Positions 5,651 through 11,690 of a stretch of 11,690 nucleotides of DNA are shown here, in pieces. This DNA comes from an uncultured Lachnospiraceae bacterium. GTDB lineage: Bacteria; Bacillota; Clostridia; Lachnospirales; Lachnospiraceae. The notes below the pieces were generated by a model. It did no database searches. It worked only from the letters and a program-made list of their open reading frames with translations, and was not told the DNA's origin. The stretch spans positions 1 to 11,690 of the forward strand of contig USSP01000028.1 in assembly GCA_900557385.1 (NCBI GenBank). Direction: 5' to 3'. The translations under genes and the position numbers were made by a program. Positions within the stretch are counted from its first letter, which is position 1; each line of letters starts with the position of its first letter.

Positions 5651-7290
5651 AAAACAAGGAAAATGTAGGTGCAATTATCTGGGAAACTGTGAAAAAGAGA
5701 AAATGGCTTGCATTGGGAATCATTGGTGCTGTTCTTGGTGCTATTATCATGGCATTGCTTCCTCCCTTAATTCTTGGAAATGTCATTGATACCATGACAG
5801 CCGGGATGGCTGTACCTTTTTATATGATTCTGCTGTATTTTGGATTTACTGCTCTGACAGGGCTGACAGAGAGTATACGAGAGGGATTGCTGATTGGATT
5901 TGGACAGAAAATCACCCATGCTCTCCGGGCAGGGCTGATGGATAAATACACCCGACTGACGGCAGATGAACTGACTAAGCAGGAACCGGGCGCTGTGGTT
6001 ACCAGATTTGTAGGGGATGTGGATACGGTAGAGAATCTCTTTACATCGGGCATTGTCAGCATGTTTGCAGATGCTTGTAAAGTGATTAGTATTCTGGCAG
6101 TGATCTGGGCTCGTAACAAGGGTCTGGCAATCGTCCTGTTGGTGCTATTGCCGTTTCTTTTTTGGTTTACCCGGGTGGTACAGAAAAATATGCTGGCAGC
6201 CCAGATCGAAAACCGTCGTGCGGTGAGTAAGGCATCTGGTCATGTACCGGAGACTTTGCATAATATCCGAACGATTCACAGCCTGGACAAAGAGAAATAT
6301 ATGGAAGCGCAGTATGACAAGTATATCGGAGAAAGTTATCGTGCTGTGGAGAAAACGAATTTTTACGATGCGATTTATTCACCGGTAATTTTGATTTTAA
6401 ATGCAGTGACAGTGGCTGTGGTTATGCTGCTTTCTGCATCGGGGAATGTGACCGTGTTACAGTTATTTGGCATGTCTGCGGGAACAGCGGTAGCTGTGAT
6501 GAACTATATTTCCCAGATTTTTGAACCGGTGGAAAGCCTGGGAATGGAAATTCAGACGATTCAGTCAGCAATTGCGGGGGTACATCGAATCAATGAATTT
6601 TTTCGCCTGGAAGAACTTCCGGAAAAAGCGGAGAATACGGAGGAGCAAGTACAACCGGACACGGACAGCTTCGTAGAATTTCAGAATGTAACCTTTGGTT
6701 ATGGAGAAAAAAATATTTTAAACAATCTGTCTTTCCAAGTAAAAGAGGGGGAACAAGTGACTCTTTCCGGGCGGACAGGAGCAGGGAAAAGCACGATTTT
6801 TAAATTGCTGTTGGGTCTGTATGAACCACAAAAGGGAGTGGCACTTATCGACGGACAGCCGGCATCGAAAATCCGGGAGCAGGATAAAAGGCAGCTGTTT
6901 GGTTACGTGGAACAGTCGTTCCATCGGGTTCCCGGTACAGTCAAAGAGCAGATCACGTTGTACGATTCTTCCTTTACAATGGAAGATGTGCGGGAGGCAG
7001 CAGTGGTTGCAGGATTAGATGACACGATTCAGACTCTGGAAAAGGGCTATGACACGGTGTGTTCGCCGGAACTTTTTTCGCAGGGACAATGGCAGCTGTT
7101 ATCCATTGCCCGGGCAGCCGTAGCAAAGCCGAAACTTCTCTTATTAGATGAAATTACGGCAAATCTGGATGCCCAGACAGAGAGAGAAGTATTGCAGGCA
7201 TTGAAACGTGTGTCTGCAAATCGTACCGTAATTTCCATTTCCCATAGAGTGAATGCCAAGACCGGACATATCATTCAGGTGGGGGAATAA
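5647..7290 (+). CDS. ABC exporter half-transporter with active catalytic site
   Basis: 547 residues with the same layout as its neighbour: six membrane helices (about 18-45, 56-75, 137-155, 158-176, 243-263, 270-290) and a nucleotide-binding domain (about 342-547). Walker A is GRTGAGKS (375-382), the Q-loop has a normal Gln (Q423), Walker B is LLLLD501 with the catalytic E502, and the switch histidine is H533. The signature, however, is FSQGQ (477-481) instead of LSGGQ. This damage pairs in the dimer with the Walker motifs of the first subunit, making one degenerate site, while this subunit's Walker motifs pair with the intact LSGGQ of the first to form the hydrolytic site. ATGA at 5647-5650 couples translation to the upstream gene; GGGGG (5633-5637) is the ribosome site. 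The protein ends soon after the H-loop, so the NBD tail is short. Confidence 0.93.
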   Translation: MKNKENVGAIIWETVKKRKWLALGIIGAVLGAIIMALLPPLILGNVIDTMTAGMAVPFYMILLYFGFTALTGLTESIREGLLIGFGQKITHALRAGLMDKYTRLTADELTKQEPGAVVTRFVGDVDTVENLFTSGIVSMFADACKVISILAVIWARNKGLAIVLLVLLPFLFWFTRVVQKNMLAAQIENRRAVSKASGHVPETLHNIRTIHSLDKEKYMEAQYDKYIGESYRAVEKTNFYDAIYSPVILILNAVTVAVVMLLSASGNVTVLQLFGMSAGTAVAVMNYISQIFEPVESLGMEIQTIQSAIAGVHRINEFFRLEELPEKAENTEEQVQPDTDSFVEFQNVTFGYGEKNILNNLSFQVKEGEQVTLSGRTGAGKSTIFKLLLGLYEPQKGVALIDGQPASKIREQDKRQLFGYVEQSFHRVPGTVKEQITLYDSSFTMEDVREAAVVAGLDDTIQTLEKGYDTVCSPELFSQGQWQLLSIARAAVAKPKLLLLDEITANLDAQTEREVLQALKRVSANRTVISISHRVNAKTGHIIQVGE

Positions 7291-7302
7291 ACGAAACAAG
7301 AC

Positions 7303-7330
7303 CATTCCTGTTCTTTCATTCCTGTTCTTT
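7303..7330. repeat. 14-bp perfect tandem duplication
   Basis: CATTCCTGTTCTTT occurs twice without a gap (7303-7316, 7317-7330), and the next four bases (CATT, 7331-7334) begin a third copy. It lies in the spacer between the ABC operon and the lipoprotein promoter and its second copy abuts the -35. No hairpin terminator for the ABC operon was found here. It may be slippage-prone or a regulator site. Confidence 0.8.
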
Positions 7331-7333
7331 CAT

Positions 7334-7362
7334 TTGCAGAACCCATGAAAATATGGTAAAAT
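7334..7362 (+). promoter_or_regulatory. Promoter of the GerMN lipoprotein gene
   Basis: TTGCAG (7334-7339) and TAAAAT (7357-7362) are spaced by 17 nt, and TGG (7354-7356) immediately before the -10 makes it extended. Expected transcription start is near 7369, giving a leader of about 40 nt. Confidence 0.65.
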
Positions 7363-7405
7363 GAAACGCTAACATGCGAATTATGAAAAGAAATAAGGGA
7401 GAGGC

Positions 7406-8575
7406 ATGGTTTTTATGAGCAAGAAAAAATGGTTGCCGATTATGGGTATCACAATCTTACTATGTGCAGCATGTGGTAAAGAGCAGATACCTGCAGTGAA
7501 CCAACAGGAATCTACAGAGGAAGTACAGGAGACTTTGCAACAGACCACAGAGGAAAGTGCGGAATCGGTTTCGGTGCGCATTTATTTCAGCCGTATCGGG
7601 GAAATGGGACTGGAAAGCGCGGAAGAAACATTGAACGGACTGCGGCCGGAGACCATTATTTCCCATCTTAGCCTGCACAACATTACCTCCATTGATACAA
7701 AAGTAAATTCCTTTTCCGAAGAACAGGAAAATGGAAAGAAAATATTATATCTTGATTTAACAAAAGCCTATGGTGAGTACGTTAACACCATGAATGAGCA
7801 GAGTGAGGATTTAATTCTGGCAGCCTTGACCAAGACCTTTCTGGAAGCTTATCAGGCAGATGGATTAATGCTGACCGTGGAAGGCAAAGCGTTAACAACA
7901 GCACATCAGACCTATGATTTCCCTCTTGATGGAAAAATGGCGACAGAAGAGGTTGAGAGCCAGGAGAGCGAAGAGACGGCAGAACCTGTGGAATATACGA
8001 TAGAACGCAGGGAAGAACAGGATGGAGAACAGCTGCAGATCGCCTATCCGGTGATAGGCGGTCTGGCTGATACGGATATGGAAGAGCTTTTTAACGGAAA
8101 GATCACAGATTATCTTTATGCCATGTATGATCCGAAAAGTACGAATCTTCTGGCCTGTGATTATGAAGTAACCTGGCAGGATGAAACGAGTTTGTCGGTT
8201 ATCCTGCGAGGATCCCTGGATTTAAAAGGCAACAGTCGCATCAATCAGTTTGCTACAGCCTTCAATTTTGATTTTGTACGGGGGGATAACAACCGTCTGG
8301 CAGATATGGTGGATGTAGAGACCATGGTAGAGAAGCTGACATCCTTTAAGGACTGTGAACTTGTAAATGAAATGAGTCAGGAAGAATTTGAGGAAATGCT
8401 TTCCAAACATTTCCCCAATTTAAGTGATTCATTGTCTCAGTTTGACTTTGATTTTAAAAATATTCTTCTGGTAACGCCGGGATATTCCTACCGTACCGAG
8501 GATGGAATCGGGTTGATCCTGCCTCTTACCGGTGAGGATCGGGATTATATGGAAATCCGGGTAAACAATCTTTAA
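7406..8575 (+). CDS. GerMN and DUF3298-like domain lipoprotein
   Basis: 389 residues. The N-terminus MVFMSKKKWLPIMGITILLC then AAC gives a lipoprotein signal peptide; C23 would be lipidated, with CAA before it (a Cys at -3 where Leu is usual). After an acidic, Gln-rich linker (26-53), residues 55-165 look like a GerMN domain (RIYFSRIGEMGLESAEE at 58-74, ILYLDLTKAYGEYVNT at 113-128, TFLEAYQADGLMLTVEGKAL at 144-163). A second acidic linker (178-195) leads to residues 196-389, which resemble the DUF4163/DUF3298 region of RsiV- and PdaC-type proteins (AYPVIGGLADTDMEELFNGK 213-232; FDFVRGDNNRLADMVD 288-303). It is therefore an envelope-anchored binding protein, not an obvious enzyme. ATG 7406 sits 4 nt after GGGAG; ATG 7415, 10 nt after GAGAGG, is about equally likely and keeps the signal peptide. 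Confidence 0.75.
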   Translation: MVFMSKKKWLPIMGITILLCAACGKEQIPAVNQQESTEEVQETLQQTTEESAESVSVRIYFSRIGEMGLESAEETLNGLRPETIISHLSLHNITSIDTKVNSFSEEQENGKKILYLDLTKAYGEYVNTMNEQSEDLILAALTKTFLEAYQADGLMLTVEGKALTTAHQTYDFPLDGKMATEEVESQESEETAEPVEYTIERREEQDGEQLQIAYPVIGGLADTDMEELFNGKITDYLYAMYDPKSTNLLACDYEVTWQDETSLSVILRGSLDLKGNSRINQFATAFNFDFVRGDNNRLADMVDVETMVEKLTSFKDCELVNEMSQEEFEEMLSKHFPNLSDSLSQFDFDFKNILLVTPGYSYRTEDGIGLILPLTGEDRDYMEIRVNNL

Positions 8576-9276
8576 AAATGGAGTCTGCGTCGTACGGCAT
8601 TCCTTAGACGGGAGCGGGAAATGACCGTGATTAAAGTAATATCGATAATGACACATACGGTCAGTACGATCATGGACCAGGACAGAGAGATGCTTTCCGT
8701 CAAAAACAGATCTACAATCATTTCGATACCGATGCAAAGGATAGGAATAGCAATGAAAATGTATAAGGCACCGGCCAGAATAGAAGTAGATAAATGACGG
8801 AATAATACAGTGATCACTTCCATCAGTAACCCGATTAAAATTACGATGGGTAATGCCACGTGGAAAAACCAGGCATTGGAATTGGTCAGGTAGGTCAGCA
8901 TATACAGATAAATGCCAACGGACAGAATGTCCAATAGAATGGACACATAGATTGGCAGGCGACTGTAGATGACAAAAGGAACCAGTAAAGTCCAAAGAAT
9001 GACGCAGGCTCCTACGATGAGAACCGACCAGGGACTCTGTGAAAAGACCAGTAAATTTAATAAAATGCAGGTGACAGAGGTGGCCAGAACAACAATGGAG
9101 AGCAACAGCCCCCAATCTTTGCGTTTCACCACCTCAACCTGCCCTTTCTGTGTGGGATAAGGAGAGGAGGAAACCTCTTTTTTTAATTCATTTGGATTAA
9201 TAACGGGTGTGTGGCAAAGAGGACAGCTCTTTAAAGAGGGATCCAGTTCTACGCCGCAATTTACACAATAAGACAT
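8572..9276 (-). CDS. DUF6320-like zinc-ribbon six-TM membrane protein
   Basis: 234 residues. The N-terminus is a zinc ribbon with C4-x2-C7 and C18-x2-C21 (CVNC and CPLC), followed by a hydrophilic stretch (25-54) and six hydrophobic helices (about 55-77, 83-104, 108-130, 137-157, 165-187, 198-219), ending in a basic tail (RSRLRNAVRRRLHF). I associate this build with DUF6320 of Firmicutes; its function is not known. AAAGGA lies 9 nt before the ATG. It is the second gene of a minus-strand operon, 25 nt after the acyltransferase gene, which suggests a membrane partner for that enzyme. Its stop codon overlaps that of the convergent lipoprotein gene by 4 nt. Confidence 0.82.
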   Translation of the reverse strand: MSYCVNCGVELDPSLKSCPLCHTPVINPNELKKEVSSSPYPTQKGQVEVVKRKDWGLLLSIVVLATSVTCILLNLLVFSQSPWSVLIVGACVILWTLLVPFVIYSRLPIYVSILLDILSVGIYLYMLTYLTNSNAWFFHVALPIVILIGLLMEVITVLFRHLSTSILAGALYIFIAIPILCIGIEMIVDLFLTESISLSWSMIVLTVCVIIDITLITVISRSRLRNAVRRRLHF

Positions 9277-9301
9277 AAGCTTTATTCCTTTCTGAACGAT
9301 A

Positions 9302-10588
9302 CTAAGATCGGTTGCTTTCTATTTTTACATGAATGCCATCCTGAACCAGTTTCTGGAAAAACAATCGTTCTACATCACTTTCCGCAATACTGCTGGCAAA
9401 GTTGATGGTGAGGACATCCTGAAAACTGACAATGGCACAGTTGGTTCTGGTGGAGAAGGGCTGTCCCATATAAATGTCAAATCGCTCAATATAGGGCTGC
9501 ATATCCTCGGGAACCTTGAGAACTCCCATATTGGTGAGACCGGCCGAGGAGTTCTTGTCCTGAATCTTGGTATAGAAGGTTCGGACGACGATATCTTTCA
9601 CAAAGAGCGGCACGATACGAATGAGAGGATTCCGCTGCGTTGCGGCATTGGTGGTGATATCGCCTCTGAGGAATTTCTCGTTGATAGAATAACGCATGTA
9701 ATTGTGCACATGCTGGATGATTTCATCAAAGGTATATTCGCCTAGCCGAGGATCAACACCGGGATAAATCATGGTGATGAAATTACGCAGTGTTTTAGAG
9801 GGAAAGAAACGCCGCAGGTTTACCGGCATGGCGATCTTTACCGGTTTCAGCTTATAATGAAATTCGCCCAGCTGCTTCTGGAGCAGGGCATAGAGCAAAA
9901 CGGCATTTAAATATTCGGTAATGGTACAATGATATTCTTTTGCTACATTCATGACTTCCTGTACGGATAGAATCCCGTCAATAATATTGAAGGTATAAAA
10001 GGGTTCTTTGGTTCCATGCACGCGGTAGGCTTTTTCTCCCATGCGGGGAGGGCGAACCTGTGCGTTTGCATATTTCATGTAGGCGTCTTCCCATTCGGTG
10101 GGATCCGGTTTTTCATTAATATCCAGAACGAAGCCTCCATTGGAAACCTCATGTCCCATAAGTCGGAGATAAGTGGCCGTCAGGGTTTGTAACACATACA
10201 TGCCTCCGGTACCGTCCCCAAGACTATGATGAGCCTCCAGAGAAATCCGGCGTCCGAAATAGTATACCCGGAGCAGATAGCGGCTTCCTGCCTTAAAAGG
10301 CATAGGCATACAGAAATTTTTAATATCCGGCTGGACAAAAGGACCGGGACGATGATTCGGTTCCAGATAACGCCAGAACAATCCCTTATGGATCGCGGTT
10401 TTATAAGTGGGAAATCGTTTCAGGGTTAAGTCTAATGCCTGCTGCAGGCGCTCCGGATCAATCTCGTCTTTCAGCAGGACAGACAGACGATAGACGGAAG
10501 AAAAATCCCGACGCTGCAGGGTGGGATATACGATTGCGGAGAGATCCAGCTTGTACCAGTCGGCATGTTCTGTTTTAATATTGCTCAT
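9302..10588 (-). CDS. Condensation-type acyltransferase (alcohol acetyltransferase-like)
   Basis: 428 residues with the chloramphenicol acetyltransferase/NRPS condensation fold. The active-site motif HHxxxDG is present as HHSLGDG (120-126), with H121 the expected catalytic base. The protein starts directly with the fold (WYKLDLSAIVYPTLQRRDFS, 11-30), has no carrier or adenylation domain, and matches the length of single-domain alcohol acetyltransferase-like proteins. It would move an acyl group from CoA or a carrier to a hydroxyl or amine; donor and acceptor cannot be read from sequence. GGGGGAG (10593-10599) is the ribosome site. It is the first gene of an operon with the DUF6320-like membrane protein and is divergent from an esterase. 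Confidence 0.85.
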   Translation of the reverse strand: MSNIKTEHADWYKLDLSAIVYPTLQRRDFSSVYRLSVLLKDEIDPERLQQALDLTLKRFPTYKTAIHKGLFWRYLEPNHRPGPFVQPDIKNFCMPMPFKAGSRYLLRVYYFGRRISLEAHHSLGDGTGGMYVLQTLTATYLRLMGHEVSNGGFVLDINEKPDPTEWEDAYMKYANAQVRPPRMGEKAYRVHGTKEPFYTFNIIDGILSVQEVMNVAKEYHCTITEYLNAVLLYALLQKQLGEFHYKLKPVKIAMPVNLRRFFPSKTLRNFITMIYPGVDPRLGEYTFDEIIQHVHNYMRYSINEKFLRGDITTNAATQRNPLIRIVPLFVKDIVVRTFYTKIQDKNSSAGLTNMGVLKVPEDMQPYIERFDIYMGQPFSTRTNCAIVSFQDVLTINFASSIAESDVERLFFQKLVQDGIHVKIESNRS

Positions 10589-10633
10589 GGTGCTCCCCCG
10601 TTTACAAATTTTCTTTAGTAACGATTGTGTATC

Positions 10634-10663
10634 TTCACAGTTACTTTCTTTTCATATTATACT
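10634..10663 (+). promoter_or_regulatory. Candidate promoter of the esterase gene
   Basis: TTCACA (10634-10639) and TATACT (10658-10663), each five of six consensus bases, are 18 nt apart. Transcription would start near 10670, about 50 nt before the ATG. Its -10 overlaps that of the divergent minus-strand promoter. Confidence 0.5.
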
Positions 10664-10684
10664 TAGATTCAGACAGTTTGACAA
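10656..10684 (-). promoter_or_regulatory. Promoter of the acyltransferase-DUF6320 operon
   Basis: On the minus strand TTGTCA (10684 to 10679) and a perfect TATAAT (10661 to 10656) are separated by 17 nt. Transcription would start near 10649, about 60 nt before the acyltransferase start codon at 10588. Confidence 0.65.
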
Positions 10685-10718
10685 TGCAAATTAATAAAGA
10701 GGAGGAAACGGAATCCAT

Positions 10719-11615
10719 ATGGCACTTTCGGAAAGAAGAAATCAAAATTTAATGCAGGTCATTAAGAGAATGCACGGTTTGATGGAAAGCCCGGACATTG
10801 AAAAGCAGCGGCATTCACAGGAACAATTGGCAAGCCTGCGCAATAACTTAAATGATGTTTTAATAAAAGATGTGACGATAGGGGAAATGCATGCGGAGTA
10901 TATCAGTGTTAACCGTGCCCACATGAAGAAGTATGTGATTTTATATTGTCATGGAGGCGGCTATTCCACCGGAAGCTGTCTGTATGCCAGGAGTATTACA
11001 GAAAAGCTGGCCAATTCTACTTCTATGGATGTGATGGCGTTTGATTATCGTCTTGCACCGGAGCATCCCTATCCTGCAGCTACGGAGGATGCCATGCGTG
11101 CCTGGAATCATTTAATGCTTCTGGGATATGGCGCCAGGGATGTGATTGTCGCGGGAGATTCTGCGGGAGGAAATCTGGCTCTGAGCCTGGTACATCGGCT
11201 GAAACAGGAAGGCAGATTATTGCCCAGAGGGCTTGTTTTATTATCTCCGTGGACGGATCTCACCTGCAGTGGCCGTACCTATGAGTCACGCAAAAATGTA
11301 GATCCGGTGCTGACAAGGGATTACATTGATGCGGCAATTGCCAACTATGCACCGGGACAGGATCTGGAAAATCCGCTGATCTCTCCCTTGTTCGGAGATT
11401 TTTCCGGATTTCCGCCCACCTATATTCAGGTGGGAGATAATGAGATTTTGCTGGCAGATTCGTTAAATCTTCACAAACATATGATTCATGCCAATGTTTC
11501 TGTGAAGCTGGATGTATTCAAAGGAATGTGGCATGTGTTTCAAATGGTGCCGGTGAAGTCTGCCAGTGAAGCCATGGACAAAAATGCAGAATTCATTTAT
11601 GACATTTGTCGATAA
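10719..11615 (+). CDS. Hormone-sensitive-lipase-family alpha/beta hydrolase (esterase)
   Basis: 298 residues, usual for bacterial family IV (HSL) esterases. The oxyanion-hole motif HGGG is at 78-81 (CHGGGYSTGS), the nucleophile S148 is in GDSAGG (146-151), and the catalytic histidine is H272 (GMWHVF). The acidic member is probably E242 in VGDNEILLADS, Glu where many relatives have Asp. DYRLAPEHPYPA (109-120) is another typical block. No signal peptide is seen, so it acts in the cytoplasm on small acyl or acetyl esters. GGAGG (10701-10705) is 13 nt before the ATG, somewhat long; no better start is available in frame. It is divergent from the acyltransferase operon, which suggests that the two act on related molecules. 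Confidence 0.92.
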   Translation: MALSERRNQNLMQVIKRMHGLMESPDIEKQRHSQEQLASLRNNLNDVLIKDVTIGEMHAEYISVNRAHMKKYVILYCHGGGYSTGSCLYARSITEKLANSTSMDVMAFDYRLAPEHPYPAATEDAMRAWNHLMLLGYGARDVIVAGDSAGGNLALSLVHRLKQEGRLLPRGLVLLSPWTDLTCSGRTYESRKNVDPVLTRDYIDAAIANYAPGQDLENPLISPLFGDFSGFPPTYIQVGDNEILLADSLNLHKHMIHANVSVKLDVFKGMWHVFQMVPVKSASEAMDKNAEFIYDICR

Positions 11616-11624
11616 AAAGAGATG

Positions 11625-11665
11625 ATTTTTCTAGAAAAATTTGTGCCGGAAAAAAGGAATTCCGG
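11625..11665. repeat. Two palindromes after the esterase gene
   Basis: ATTTTTCTAGAAAAAT (11625-11640) is a perfect 16-bp palindrome starting 9 nt after the stop codon. It is followed by CCGGAA (11646-11651) and TTCCGG (11660-11665), a 6-bp stem with an 8-nt loop. Neither has a clean T-tract behind it, so they may form a weak terminator or an operator for a gene beyond the window. Confidence 0.5.
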
Positions 11666-11690
11666 GGGTGAACGCCGTATATTTAAATTC

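Noticed and set aside
8429..9115. 228-codon minus-strand frame overlapping the DUF6320-like gene
   Set aside because: Cys/His-rich shadow in another frame of the zinc-ribbon membrane protein gene.
9329..9745. 138-codon plus-strand frame antisense to the acyltransferase
   Set aside because: No ribosome site and no recognisable domain; the opposite strand clearly encodes the enzyme.

Overview
The window looks like chromosome from a low-to-mid GC anaerobic Clostridia member, most likely Lachnospiraceae. This rests on the gene content (a heterodimeric MarR-controlled ABC exporter, a GerMN lipoprotein, and a zinc-ribbon membrane protein beside a condensation-type acyltransferase), strong AGGAGG-type ribosome sites and sigma-A-like promoters. 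No species is claimed.

Left part (1-2524) is visibly more AT-rich and reads as accessory DNA. It holds a DUF6602-like protein with a PD-(D/E)XK-type nuclease signature (220-1071), whose promoter is embedded in a nested inverted repeat. Next comes a one-domain-to-another fusion of an XRE helix-turn-helix with a C-terminal domain known from prophage/polymorphic-toxin proteins (1203-2084), behind a near-ideal extended -10 promoter. A short DUF5680-like fragment (2257-2445) follows.

Middle part (2525-7290): a multi-pass membrane protein whose ideal ATG is out of frame with the body of the gene, then a strong hairpin terminator. After that comes a tightly packed operon marR - ABC - ABC with 8-nt and 4-nt overlaps. 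The two ABC half-transporters carry complementary defects: one has Asp for the catalytic Glu, the other a damaged signature motif. That is the signature of a heterodimeric exporter with one degenerate and one active ATP site. The promoter carries three TGGATG half-sites, a likely MarR operator.

Right part (7291-11690): a GerMN/DUF3298-like lipoprotein gene on the + strand runs convergently into a minus-strand operon, their stop codons overlapping by 4 nt. That operon encodes a condensation-domain (HHxxxDG) acyltransferase followed by a DUF6320-like zinc-ribbon six-TM protein. It is divergently transcribed from a hormone-sensitive-lipase-type esterase, with overlapping promoters between them. 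An acyl-adding enzyme, a membrane partner and an acyl-removing enzyme side by side suggest a small, poorly described acylation/deacylation module. It and the nuclease/HTH-toxin-like pair on the left are the two places most worth following up.
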